Assembly: GCF_045679555.1 (NCBI RefSeq) | Contig: NC_092115.1 | Location: forward strand, 37,983,728 to 38,047,727 | Reading direction: 5' to 3' | Length of the DNA stretch: 64,000 nt | From: Salvelinus alpinus | Lineage: Eukaryota; Chordata; Actinopteri; Salmoniformes; Salmonidae | In this document: one piece after another, positions 50,275 to 63,489 of the stretch | Layout of the letters: every line of letters starts with the position of its first letter | Numbering within the stretch: the stretch's first letter is position 1 | The notes under the pieces: generated by a model | The model's input: the letters and a program-made list of their open reading frames with translations, nothing else | Told to the model about the DNA's origin: nothing | The model's database searches: none | Made by a program: the position numbers and the translations under genes

Positions 50275-51820
50275 CTATTTCGATGTTACCAATCTGGTGG
50301 TAATTCGAGGCTATCTGAGCTCACCGCTCGAACTGTTTCCCAGATCATATGCGCATAGGAAATGTGATTGGAAAATAGCTGTGGTGAACACTGATAATAC
50401 ATTTTTCAATCGAACACGTTGTGATTTTATAATTGGTTTCGACCTGCATGAAGGATGGTCTGGAATCGGTACATGATGTAGCCTAGGCCTAAAACTTTCC
50501 ATGCTAGAGTTGTCCGTGATGAGATTTGAACTTGCGCTAAACGTTTGTGTTATACGCTCGTTTATGCCTTAAGTAACCATATGTCTTATGTAAGTATTTG
50601 AGTGTGAGTGTCCCGGATTTACATTTACTATGCTAAGTCTAGTCTAAGAGACCAGGTTGGCCACCCATGGAGGATAATGTTCAAAATGTCCCTTTTGATT
50701 ATTAAATCAAACACGTTAAAAGCCTTCAACAAGGTGCCTGAAACAGTCTCATTTATATATTATTCTCTCATTCTGTGTCCTGATTCCTCAAGTCACACGA
50801 CATCTGGAGACTAAATACTGTCAATTAGAGAACATGACTCAATACTCTCTAACTGCCCCTCAATTTATCCTGGTTAAGCCGACTGCTAACTGTTGAGATT
50901 GATGATGTATTTACACATTTATATATATCAATGGTGGGGAGGTATAATTTTAAAAAATGGGCCCTTTGAGACTCCTCTCTCCATTGGTGAGGCGATAATT
51001 GGATAATTAGTGGTGAATTGCATTATGAAATAATGAGTATATGTGGGTGTGATGGCACGTGAGTTAAGCAAAGGTTAGCGGGGTTGAAGTGGTGCGAGAG
51101 AGGGGCTCGACTGCCTGCCTCAACAGCTGAGGATCGATTATCTTGGACAGCCCTCTGTACCCCTCCAGCCCTAACCCTCTCACCCCTTCTTTCCTCCTCT
51201 GCCTCGATTATCTTGGACAGCGCTCTGTAGCCCTCCTCTACTAACCCTCTCACCCCTCCTTTCCTCCTCTGCCTCCATTCCCTACCGCTTATCTGACGGA
51301 CAATAGATCCTAAATCGCCTCGTTTCCATCTCAATGAGTTAAGCCCAACAAGAGGCGAGGATCAGGAGACCAACTCCACACCACAAATGTCGGGCAATCA
51401 CTAGAGCAAATGGGACGTCAGCGACAGGAAGAGAGGGAGGAAAGAGAGGGAAGGTGTGGGTCTCCTAAAATATTTTTTTAAGAAAATGCTAATACTTCTC
51501 GTGAAGAATAGATGGGATTTGCGAGGCTCGCTCTAATTCTGCTATTGTTGAACTCGCGTGCAGACGGGCGAGATTGACACACCAATCACGTGAGGGAATG
51601 AGTTGTGTGTGTGAGCGTGTCAGAGCTGGAGTAGTGAAAGCATGCTCACACAATAGGCAGCTTCGGGTTGGCCCGAAAGTCTGGCCAGCAGTTTAAAGAT
51701 AATCAAAAGAGGTCTTAAGAGCAAACCCGTCTCTCTCCCTCTCTCTCACACACACACACACAGATCTCTCTCATACATAATCAGTAATGCGAGACTCTAC
51801 ACAGTGTAATTTGCCTTTGA
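50275..51820. other. Intergenic, no gene seen
   Basis: Includes a direct repeat of a 56-bp-scale CT-rich segment (CTCGATTATCTTGGACAG at 51133 and 51204, each followed by CTCTGTA and a CCTCT..CTAACCCTCTCACCCC block). No exon recognised. Confidence 0.55.
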
Positions 51821-51822
51821 TT

Positions 51823-53350
<1,528 letters not shown>

Positions 53351-53387
53351 CAGACCTTTCAAGTTTTTATTGTCACGTGCGCTAGTA

Positions 53388-53640
53388 TGGGCGGCAGGTA
53401 GCCTATCACTAAAGAGCGTTGGGCCAGTAACCAAAAGGCCGGTGGTTCGAATCTCCGAGCTGGCAAGGTGGGGGAAAAAATCTGCCGTTCTGCCCTTAAG
53501 CAAGGCAGTTAACCCCCAACAACTGCTCCCTGGCTCCGATGAAGTAGACGTCGATTCGGAGTGGTTGGGTTGAATGCGGAAGACACGTTTCAGTTTGAAT
53601 GCATTGCAGTTGTGCAACTGCCGTTCTGGCTTGCTCTTTC
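53388..53640 (+). mobile_element. tRNA-derived SINE inserted near the Rex1 3' end
   Basis: GGGCGGCAGGTAGCCTATCA, GGGCCAGTAACCAAAAGGCC and the B-box GGTGGTTCGAATCTC are the tRNA-related head. The body has GCAAGGCAGTTAACCCCCAA and GTTGGGTTGAATGCGGAAGA. It interrupts the Rex1 3' UTR. Confidence 0.85.
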
Positions 53641-53818
53641 CCAACGGTGGTGTAATCATTATCCGTAGTACTATATATATTTTTTAAGTGAAGGAGAACA
53701 AAAACACACGAGAAATAGAAATAAGAAGAACATGAGATAGTAAAGCAAGCTATATACAGGGTCAGTGCCAATACCATATTTACAATGTGAAGGTATACTG
53801 GAGTGGTAGGGTTAGATA

Positions 53819-54905
53819 CAGTGCCTTCGGAAAGTATTCAGACCAGTTGACTTTTTCCACATTATGTTACGTTACAGCCTTATTCTAAAATGGATGAAAT
53901 AATAAAAAATATTGTCAGCAATCTATACACAATACCCCATAATGACAAAACAAAAACTGTTTTTAGAGATTTTTGCTAATTAATCAAATTAAAAAAACGG
54001 AAACATTACATTTACATAAGTAATCAGACCCTTTACTCGGTACCTTGTTGAAGCACATTTGGCAGTGATTACAGCCTTGATTCTTCTTGGGTATGACGCT
54101 ACAAGCTTGGCACACCTATATTTGGAAAGCTTCTCCCATTCCTCTCTGCAGATCCTCCCAAGCTCTGTCAGGTTGGATGGGGAGCATCGTTGCACAGCTA
54201 TTTTCAGGTCTCTCCAGAGATGTTCGATAGGGTTTAGGCCCGGGCTCTGGCTGGGCCAATCAAGAACATTCAGAGACTTGTCCCGAAGCCACTACTGCAT
54301 TGTCTGGGCTGTGTGCTTAGGGTTGTTGTCCTGTTGGAAGGTGAACCTTCGCCCCAGTCTGGAGGTCCTGGGCGCTCTGGAGCAGGTTTTCATCAAGGAT
54401 CTCTCTGTACTTTGCTCCATTTATCTTTCCCTCGATCCTGACTAGTCTCCCAGTCCATGCCACTGAAAAACATTCCCACAGCATGATGCTGCCACCACCA
54501 TGCTTCACCGTAGGGATGGTGCCAGATTTACTCCAGAGGTGACGCTTAGCATTCAGGCCAAAGAATTCAATCTTGGTTTCATCAGATCAGAGAATCTTGT
54601 TTCTCATGGTCTGAGAGTCTTTAGATGCCTTTTGGCAAACTCCAAGCGGGCTGTCATGTGCCTTTTACTGAAGAGTGGCTTCCGTATGGACACTCTACCA
54701 TAAATGCCTGATTGGTGGATGGCTGCAGAGATGGTTGTCCTTCTGAAAGTTTCTCCCACCTCCACAGAGGAACTAGAGCTCTGTCAGAGTGACCATCAAG
54801 TTCTTGGTCACCTCCCTGACCTAGGCCCTTCTCCCCCGATTGCTCAGTTTGGCCGGGTGGCCAGCTCTAGGAAGAGTCTTGGTGGTTCCAAACCGGTGCC
54901 GTGAC
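53819..54905 (-). mobile_element. Tc1-like transposon, right end missing, inserted in the Rex1
   Basis: Left end CAGTGCCTTCGGAAAGTATT after TA (53817-53818). Antisense transposase pieces: LGRICREEWEKLSKYRCAKL (54160-54090), KHGGGSIMLWECFSVAWTGR (54505-54440), GRPAKLSN-like DNA-binding region near 54850. Several breaks; no matching right terminal repeat. Same subfamily as 11961-13915. Confidence 0.85.
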
Positions 54906-56233
54906 CCGGATCTACAGTTGCACTGGGCTTGCTGTTGGGTACATTTGAGGGGTGAATGTAGCACATGGGGATGTGTGAAACTTATTCCTCAGCCTGAAGT
55001 ATCCCACTTGCGCCAGCGAGGCGCCAACTGCTAAGATGCTTCAGGAGGGCTGTCACGTGTGCTAGCAGAGGTCCCGAGTTCGTGCCAGGTATTGGTCGAA
55101 TTGGGAGGAAGTGTTACTCGCTACGCAAGCAACGTCCTTTACACATAGAGAAGATATAAGGGTCAATGCAGATAGTTCGTGTAGCCATTTTGTTCGCTAC
55201 ATAGCAGTCTTATCGCTTGGGGATAGAAGCTGTTCAGAAGCCTGTTGGTGTCAGACTTTATTCTTCGGGTACCACTTGCTGTGCACAAACAGCGAAAAAA
55301 GTCTATGGCTTGGGTGGCTGGAGTCTTTCCTTTCACACCACCTGATATGATATAGAGGTCCTGGATGGCAGGGAGCTCGGCCCCAGTAATGTACTGGGCT
55401 GTTTACACCACCCTCTGTAGTGCCATGTGATCGAGGGCGGTGCAGTTGCCATAGCAAGCAGTGCTGCGGCCAGTCAAGGTGCTCTCAATGGTGCAGCTGT
55501 AGAACCTTTTGAGGATTTGAGGGCCCATGCCAAATTATTAAACCTCCTGAGGGGGAAGAGGCGCTATTGCACCGTCTTCACAGCCATTTTTTTGCGTGTG
55601 TGTGAAGCTCTCGACCCGCTCCACTGCAGCCCCGTCAATGTGGTTGTGGGCGTCCTCACCCTCCTGTTTCCTGTAGTCCACGATCAGCTCCTTGGTCTTA
55701 CTGACGTTGACGGAGAGGTTGTTGTCCTGGCACCACACTGCAAGGTCCCTGACATCCTCTCTGTAGGCTGTCTCATCGTCACCAGTGATCAGGCCTACGG
55801 ACTTTGTGTCTCCAGCAAACACACCCCTGTGGGGCCCCCTTGTTGAGGGTCAGCGTGACGGCAGTAATGTTGCATACCCTCACTACCTGGGGTCGGCCCG
55901 TCAGGAAGTCCAAGATCCATTTGCAGAGGGAGGTGTTCAGTCCCAGGGTCCCAAGCATTTTCACTTTTGTTAGAAACATTTTTATGTATATTACACGTTT
56001 TCATTTACAGGATAGCTAGGCTCACAGTGGTAGGCCTACCCTTTCTTCAGGGTTTGGGTTATTGGGGGAAAGAGATGCTGATCTGTCAAGGACAAACAAA
56101 TGTGCACTCTTAAAGGGTTGAGGGGCTTTTTGGGTTGGGACAGGGCTACGGAATACAATTTCCCCTCATAATTGGTCCTTTACGAAAAGGGATGGATAGG
56201 CTTCTCTTCAAAGCTTCCCAACCAAACATATCA

Positions 56234-56891
56234 GCCTTGTCTCATAGATTAGACATAACATGGTAGAAGTAAATCCGAGACACTCAAATTAGTATGATAT
56301 GTTAGGTATAGTTACATAAGACAGAAGGTTACTTAAGGTAAAACAAAAGGAGGGTGGTTGGTCGAGGTGGATGGGTAGGCATATAATGCAAATGTTTAGC
56401 AACCCAAAGGTTGCGTGTTCAAATCTCTTCACGGACAACTTTAACATTTTAGCTAATTAGAAACTTTTCAACTACTTACTACTTTTTTAGCTACTTAGCA
56501 TGTTAGCTAACCCTTCCCCTAACCCTAACCTTGACCCTTTAACCTAACTCCTGACCTTAAACTTAACCCTAACCCCTAGCCTAGCTAAAGTTAGCCAGCT
56601 AGCTAAAGTTAGCCAGCTAGCTAAAGTTAGCCACAAAAAAAATCTGAATTCGTAACATATAATACATTTAGCAAATTCATAGCTGATTGCACATTTACAA
56701 ATTCTAAACATATTGTACGTTTGGCAAATTCGTAACATATCATAAGAATTGTAATAGGTAACATATCATCCTTAATGGATGATGGACATCCACAAATGAA
56801 TACATACCATACGAAACTTAACATATCATATTAAATGGAGTAATTTGGATTTAGGTACAGAATAATACAAAATACTCTGAGACCAGGTTGA
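56234..56891. mobile_element. hAT-like MITE with 8-bp target duplication (658 bp)
   Basis: Flanked by ACATATCA at 56226-56233 and 56892-56899. Ends GCCTTGTCTCATAG and, reversed, TCAACCTGGTCTCAGAG. The sub-terminal parts are further inverted (TAGTATGATATGTTAGG versus reversed TTTAATATGATATGTTAAG). No coding sequence. It includes the minisatellite at 56578-56632. Confidence 0.75.
56578..56632. repeat. 18-bp minisatellite, three copies
   Basis: Unit AGCTAAAGTTAGCCAGCT in three tandem copies, inside the hAT-like MITE and next to a degenerate CCCTAA-rich stretch (56511-56576). Confidence 0.9.
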
Positions 56892-57304
56892 ACATATCAA
56901 TCTTCTGGTAAAGAACCTGATATGACCCTGTGGATAATGCATCAATAGCCTAATGATCCAGTAAATTGTAGGCTGCCTGGCATACAGCAGAGAACAATAA
57001 AAGTCCCGTAGTCCCGTAGCCTATGCATTGTCCATAATGACCAATATCTGTAGCTATACTGTCTGTTACCCGAGTGCTTTGTCCTCTAGCTCAGGGGCAC
57101 TGCGCATCACAGCGCCCCGCGTGTGTTTGTGCGCCGACTCATTTAACAGACCAACACACATAAATAATCAACGGAAACTAAACATATTAAATCAAGCCTT
57201 GCCTTTAGACCACATATCTGTGCCAAGTTTTTCCGCACAGTCCAGGAATCTCTAAGCAGGCTTAGAGGTCTTTTAGAAGTCCCCTTTTCGTTTTCAACGC
57301 GCGG

Positions 57305-57346
57305 ATTGGTTACAGTGCAGCTCATTTGCATGCACCGCGGTATAAA
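57305..57346 (+). promoter_or_regulatory. pcdh8 core promoter: inverted CCAAT, octamer, TATA box
   Basis: ATTGG (57305-57309, inverted CCAAT), the octamer ATTTGCAT (57324-57331, POU-factor type) and TATAAA (57341-57346) stand in normal order about 205-245 bases before the pcdh8 start codon. A start site near 57370-57375 is predicted. The surrounding 57060-57480 is GC-richer than flanking DNA. Confidence 0.75.
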
Positions 57347-57551
57347 CCCTCCCGCCACTGCAGCCCTCTCGCGCTGGGAGAGCACACCTCGGAGCGAGCA
57401 TAGCAGAGAGAGTCAGGGCTTATTACCTCGTCGTCCTAAAACGAACACTGTCGTACCCAACGAGACTTGGAAAGTGCTTTTGTCTTAATAAATAGTTGAG
57501 CCAAGGGCAGCCAGTTTAGTGGATTTTTGTTTTGTTATTTAAATAGGCAGG

Positions 57552-60500
57552 ATGGGTATGAGAGGGTGGAATTGGTGGGTGCTGGTGTGCACCTCACTGT
57601 CTGTCCTGCCCGCTCTCGCGGAGGGAAAGACAGTGAAGTATGAGACATTTGAGGAGGACGCCCCGGCGACTGTCATCGGAAACTTGGCCAAGGACATTTC
57701 AATCAGCCCCTCCTCGGGCTCCAAGACAAATTTCAGGATGATGAAGCAGTTCAACTCGTCTTTTATCCGTTTGAGGGAGAGCGACGGACAGCTGACTATC
57801 GGAGAGAGAATTGACAGAGAGAGAATTTGCAAACACACCCTTCACTGCCTCATCGCATTTGATGTGGTCAGCTTCTCCAAAGAGCAGTTCAAACTCATCC
57901 ACGTCGAGGTGGAGGTCAAGGACATCAACGACAATTCCCCCGAGTTCCCCCGGAAAGAGTCGAGTCTGGAGATCTCCGAAAACACAGCTGTGGGCACGCG
58001 GATCCCGTTAGACTTCGCTGTGGATGAGGACGTGGGTTTGAATTACATCCAGAGCTACCAGATATCCGTTAACAGTCACTTCACCATAGATGTGCTCAGC
58101 AGAGCCGACGGGGTTAAATATGCGGAGCTTGTGCTCATGAAGGAGCTGGACCGTGAGACACAGGCTTCCTATGCGCTCGAGCTGGTTGCTATGGATGGTG
58201 GCAACCCGTCCCGCACGGGAACGACTCGCATCAACGTCAAGGTGAAAGACTACAATGACAACAGCCCGGTGTTTGACAGGAACAATTTCTCAGTCGACCT
58301 CCCTGAGGACGCACCGGTAGGGTTTCTCTTACTGGACCTGAACGCAGAAGACCCGGATGAGGGGCTGAATGGGGAGGTGGTGTATGGGTTCGGTAACCAG
58401 GTGCCATCAGAGATTCGACAACTTTTCAGAGTGGACCGCAAAACGGGACGCCTCACTCTCGAGAGCCCCATTGACTTTGAAAGCAAAAAAACGTATGAAT
58501 TCGACGTCCAGGCGACTGACCTGGGTCCAAACCCGAGCCCGGCTATCTGTAAGATAGTGGTGCAGGTGCAGGACGTTAACGACAACGCGCCAGAGATCTC
58601 CATCACGCCTATGACCTCCATCACGGCGGGAATCGCCTATATCACGGAGTCTGCGGCACGCGAGAGTTTTGTTGCTCTGGTCAGCACCTCGGACAGGGAC
58701 TCTGGTGCTAACGGACAGGTGCACTGCACGCTCTACGGCCACGACCACTTCAGGTTGCAGCAGGCGTACGAGGACAGCTTCATGATCGTGAGCACGAGCC
58801 CGTTGGACCGGGAGAAAATCCCTGAGTATAATCTAACAGTGGTGGCAGAGGACTTGGGTTCCCCACCATTCAGAACCATCACCCAGTACACCATCCGGTT
58901 AACGGACGAGAATGACAATGCCCCTGTGTTCAGTAAGCCGGTGTATGAAGTGGCTGTGGTGGAGAATAACGCACCGGGTGCTTACATCACCACGGTGGTC
59001 GCCAGGGACATGGACTTGGGCCACAACGGTAAGGTGAGCTACAAGCTCGCTGACACCTATGTTATGGGCTCTCCGGTGTCTGCTTTTGTCTCACTGGACC
59101 CCGCGAGTGGCTCCTTTTATGCACTCAGGAGCTTCAACTATGAAGTCATGAAACAGCTCGAGCTGCGCATCACAGCCAGCGACGGTGGGTCCCCGCCCCT
59201 CACCGGAACCGCGACCGTTAACATTAGGATAGTGGACCAAAACGACAACGCACCTGTCATCAACCAGCCCGTGCTCAATAATGGGTCCGCGGAGGTTCTG
59301 CTGCCCCGGGATGCGCCCTCAGGCTACGTCATCACCCAGGTGGAGGCGCGAGATGCTGATGAGGGCGTGAACGCAGAGCTGTCCTACAGACTGGCATCTG
59401 GAGAGGCATCCGTGTTCTCCGTTAACAAAGCCACCGGAGAGGTCTACCTCAACCGCATGCTCAGTCACGGCGTGGACGAGACCCTGCGCGTGACCGTCAC
59501 GGTGAGTGACAACGGGAGACCTGCGCTCACCACCTCCGCCACGCTTCACTTCCTCATCATTGCGGGCGCCCCTCCGAGCGACAGGACCGTGTACCGGGCC
59601 GGCAGCAGGGAGGCAGGGGAGCACACACAGTGGGACCTGTCAGTGGTGATTATCATCGTACTCGCGGGGAGCTGCACGCTCCTGCTGTTAGCCATCATCC
59701 TCATCGCCACCACCTGCAACCGGCGGAAACGGGACAAGACTGGAGATGACACAGACTCGTACGGGGAGAAGGAGACTCTGGAAAGAGGCAAAAACAACAG
59801 CGACAACCCGCTGCTGCCGCTCCACGGAGTCGTGGGAGGGTTTGAAGCCCACACCTTCTCGAGCCAGCCCGGTTTTGCCGGGGAACACACTGGTAGCAGT
59901 GACCTGTGCTCCGCCTCAGAAGACGGGAGCGAGGCCCCGTGCGTCTACGAACCGGACAGCAAACCCAAGGTGAGATTCTGTTCCTTCTCCCCCTTCCCCT
60001 CACTCTCTTTCTCTGTATGTGCCCTCAGCCTCACACAGTGATCTTGTAATGTGTTACTGTCCATGGTGCTGAACTGTGCTGTTTCTCTCTCTTTTCCGCA
60101 GGGCTACTCCACTCTGCCCGGCTACGGAAACGGCTACAATAACGGTAAAGAAGTGGTCAGACCAATCACCATCTGGAAGGGCAACTCCTACACCACCATC
60201 TCCGCGAGAGACCCCGCGTTCAGCGGGAAGGACAGCGGGAAAGGCGACAGTGACTTTAACGACAGCGATAGTGACATCAGTGGCACCGACCTGAAGAAGG
60301 AGGGAGTACCGGTACCCCCCATGGGCGGCCAGAGTGGTAAGAGATACTTCTATTTCTTTATCATAACCATTACAGTCATTCGAAAGAAGTCAATGTGTAC
60401 GCGGTTTTTCTTTTCTGTTTGGTCGCACAAGAAGACTAACCTCTAACCCCTCCCTCCTCTATCTTTCTCTCAGGTCTATGGGCGTGTACCAGTGAGTGTA

Positions 60501-60841
60501 AGATTCTGGGTCACTCTGACCGCTGCTGGAGCCCTTCCACTGTACACGCTAACACCGGTCCCTCGCCCGTCCCCACCCCTACCGGCCAGACCCTCTCCTC
60601 CTTCAACAGTCTTTCCAAGACGGCCTCGCTGCCCCGAGACTCGCTCCGGCGGGACAATTATTACCAGGCGCACATCCCCAAAACAACCGGCCTGCAGAGT
60701 GTGTATGAGAAGGTTCTGCATAGAGAATATGACTATGTCCTGGTCACTCCTCCCATACCCATGAGAGTTCAGGAGATTAGTGAAATCACTATCCCAGTCT
60801 ACGGTCCGACCACGACACGGTGTCCCAGCAATGAAGTCTAA
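57552..60841 (+). CDS. pcdh8: Protocadherin-8 (paraxial protocadherin type), three exons
   Basis: Exons 57552-59969, 60102-60336, 60474-60841 (stop TAA 60839-60841), all with GT-AG introns; about 1006 residues. A type I membrane cell-adhesion protein: signal peptide 1-23 (ending LPALA), six cadherin repeats with calcium-binding DxNDN linkers near residues 122-127, 231-236, 339-344, 451-456 and 561-566 ([40 protein letters not shown]), LDRE-type motifs, a transmembrane segment at about 697-722 ([19 protein letters not shown]) followed by NRRKR, and a long cytoplasmic tail. One large ectodomain exon plus short cytoplasmic exons is the usual PCDH8 layout. The tail ends [13 protein letters not shown]. 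In vertebrates the PAPC/PCDH8 group acts in mesoderm morphogenesis, somite formation and synaptic adhesion. Assignment is supported by the downstream neighbour cnmd. Retention of intron 1 would end the protein at 60041. Confidence 0.96.
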
Positions 60842-61316
60842 AGAATAACCTAAATAACAGCATTCAAAAATGTGTTTCATTTAATTTATAAAACCATGAC
60901 AATGAGAATAACATGTTGCTTACAAATGTATGAGATTATTTGTCATGTAAATTAGTTTGTATATCCTAAAGAATATTTGTGTATTTTGAATTTTTAAGTG
61001 TTTCAATGTAAAAGTCACATTTGGACTCTATATCCAATCACTGTTAAGACTTTGTTGAGCATATACTGTGTAACTTATGCAAGGATTTGTACATAAAGAG
61101 AGTTTATTTTTTATAAAAATCATAAATAAACACCGACGATGTGTACATATGAATTGTAATTATACTGATTCTAAGGCATGCCTACTATTCAAATGGCCCA
61201 GAAACCACGGTTTGATGCCGGAGACTCAATGTATCAAGTTGATAACTATGTATGAATTTATTTAAATGCAATGATGTAATAATTGTTTAGATTTTCTATC
61301 ACCATATTCGAAAGAA

Positions 61317-61322
61317 AATAAA
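61317..61322 (+). promoter_or_regulatory. Likely pcdh8 polyadenylation signal
   Basis: AATAAA lies 476 bases after the stop codon in AT-rich 3' UTR. An earlier candidate AATAAA is at 61125-61130. Which is used cannot be seen from sequence. Confidence 0.6.
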
Positions 61323-61349
61323 TGTTGAAATACCGTTTTGAAACATGAA

Positions 61350-62233
61350 TCTTGTCTCTGACTTATTTCTGTTCACTCACTCCTACATCAACCTATTTAA
61401 AACATGCTACTCTTAGTCCTGGAGGAATATGGGAGTTCAATAAAAAGTGCTTCTATGTTATTAAACAGAGGCATAATCCTTAATCAAGGCACTTTGCCCC
61501 CTTTGACAGTTAAATAATAGCCCTAATCTGTTGTACAATTGGAGCCGAGAGGTGTCGCTATTGAAAAAACTGTGCGCTCTGACAGGACAGTGGAGGAGTG
61601 AAGGATGACATTTCACCTACAACCGAATATAAACGATGAACCTCGTCTCGTCTACATTTGAATGATAATTTAGTTTGACTATTGGCAATGAAACGATCTT
61701 GCGGTCTAGTCATTCTCGCTAGAGGCAGCAGTCGGAGCCAATCAAACTCATCAATAAGATTAACATACTCATCCGTGTATATTATAATCTCCAGGGGTTT
61801 CTGCATGTCTAAAGAGTCTAATACAGTCTGTAGACCGACCTCCTCAAGGCACAGAATAATAAACAGTTGCGCACACCACTTAATTAAAACGCATATGCCC
61901 AATGGGCGCCTATGCGTAAAAGCACGTTCGGATAGAAAACTGTTTACGCATCGATTGACTATTGCCTTTAACCACAGGATGTAATTAATGTGTTTGGTAA
62001 TAAAACATGTAATGATAACTCAATCAGCGCACATACAGCTGGGAACTAGATATCCCACGTCTCCATTGAGATAATCATTTTGGATGGATATTTGTTCCCA
62101 TGGGGTCTTCACGGAGTGGCCCATACTGTATCGTTAGCTCGAGATAGGATGCCACACATTCCACAGGATCCACCTCGGACCTTGGGCCCGTTGGAACTGA
62201 GGGAGGAAGAGAGAGAGAGAGAGAGAGAGAGGA

Positions 62234-62330
<97 letters not shown>

Positions 62331-63000
62331 ACTGCAAGAGCAGCTCAGATCCCCTCTGACTGAGCGTATTGTATGTATTGTATGTTCCAGGGTGATTTAA
62401 GGAAAGGCTTCCTTACAGCCTCTGCATCAGCTGTGCACGTTCACATCATTTGTGTTCCACCTACGGAACAATCCGCGTTCCCGTTTGAATAGGACTCCCA
62501 AAGAAATGTTGGAGATATACATGAATATAAACCAGACTTTCCCATTGCGCATCATATATGCCTGTCAAATGTAAATACACACATTTTGACAAAGGCTTTC
62601 TTAGGTTGTGTAGGCCCACGCTGTCTGGACGTGTTTTGCACAGAAGGTAGCGCACTTGCCCTGTTGTTGGTTCAAGATCCGAACAGTCTGTTCTCTCTCA
62701 GTCTTCCAAAGCCATAACATCGTTCTACTCTGCATTCCTTGATGGGCCCCTGTCCTGAGGCAGGGCGCCAAGCCAACATAGTGACAATTTAAAAAGATTC
62801 CCGGTGTGGCACGCCGCACGCGCATACTTTCCACCGGGTTTTGGGGGGATTTATTTCTCCAGGCAGGTAATATAACAATCATCGCGCATGAATAGGCAGT
62901 TTGGTTAGCCCTGCCCTGTCCCAGAAAGAGAGCGAGAGAGAGAGAGAGCGAGAGAGCGAGAGCGAGAGAGAGAGGATTAGTGGACACCTTTGCTCAGGCT
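61350..63000. other. pcdh8-cnmd intergenic region, no further gene seen
   Basis: About 1.7 kb separates the two genes. It contains the (GA)n array at 62207-62327 and a purine-rich stretch just before cnmd (62925-62972). No exon supported. Confidence 0.6.
62207..62327. repeat. (GA)n microsatellite
   Basis: About 120 bp of GA with a few G interruptions. Confidence 0.96.
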
Positions 63001-63019
63001 TTCAGACCAACTCGCAGCC

Positions 63020-63489
63020 ATGGCCGAGAGTTCAGATAAAGTGCCCATCGCTTTAGCGGGACCCGAGGACCTGCAACAGTTTATGCCACCTGTAAGTAGA
63101 CTATCATATATCGTTGCTTGAGTTTCTAAATGATATACCTGTGCCAGATAGCCTAGGCTAGGGTCAGGAACTTTGTGTGGTCATTCCACGAAGACACCTG
63201 CTAATTTTTATGGAGGTGTTGATGTTGAGTTGGACTTTACGAAGGCAACGCATTATAAATGCTTTGTAAACTATTTTTACAAACAATTATAAATTTTCGA
63301 ACCCAGTATAGGCGGCATTCATGTAAATTGTTGATGTGTTCATCACAGGCATACACTGCCGTGGCAGTTAAACCGGTGGCCACCGGCCGCCTGCTGAAGT
63401 CCGGGATTGTGGTTTTGATCGCCGGGGCAATACTGCTGCTGTTCGGGGCTATCGGAGCTTTTTACTTCTGGAATAATAACGACAAACAT
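63020..63489 (+). CDS. cnmd: Chondromodulin-1 (LECT1), exons 1-2 only, gene continues past the right edge
   Basis: Exon 1 codes 63020-63091 (24 residues, MAESSDKVPIALAGPEDLQQ...), donor GTAAGT. Exon 2 is 63349-63489 (47 residues), acceptor ATCACAG, donor GTAAGA; both joins are phase 0. Exon 2 holds the type II membrane anchor (SGIVVLIAGAILLLFGAIGA followed by FYFWNNNDKH), which aligns with the human chondromodulin N-terminus. The family is made as a membrane precursor with a BRICHOS domain and a cleaved C-terminal anti-angiogenic cartilage glycoprotein; those parts lie outside the window. The start codon context GCAGCCATGG is a good Kozak match. Gene order and shared strand with pcdh8 match human 13q14.3. 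Confidence 0.93.

Larger units (their letters stand above)
53355..55980 (-). mobile_element. Rex1-type LINE, broken up by a SINE and a Tc1
   Basis: The 3' end (CAAGTTTTTATTGTCACGTG) is at 53355. The 3' UTR continues at about 53685-53815 (AACATGAGATAGTAAAGCAA, TATACAGGGTCAGTGCCAAT). Coding remnants at 55140-55980 on the minus strand include [12 protein letters not shown]-like ([16 protein letters not shown]), KGAPQGC, DLAVWCQDNNLSVNVSKTKE and the SSHPSHRLFSLF block. Frames are broken. A stretch at 54905-55130 is not explained by either element. Confidence 0.85.

Noticed and set aside
54905-55130. Possible extra gene or RNA between the Tc1 and Rex1 parts
   Set aside because: No open frame, no RNA box pair and no recognisable termini; most likely an unclassified repeat fragment.
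56511-56576. CCCTAA-rich stretch resembling an interstitial telomere
   Set aside because: Repeats are degenerate, short and lie inside the hAT-like MITE, so they do not mark a fusion point.
57552-60041. 829-residue unspliced version of the pcdh8 product
   Set aside because: The last 24 codons read through intron 1; a consensus donor at 59970 and an acceptor before 60102 join in phase and continue into conserved tail sequence. It could be a minor isoform but is not the main call.
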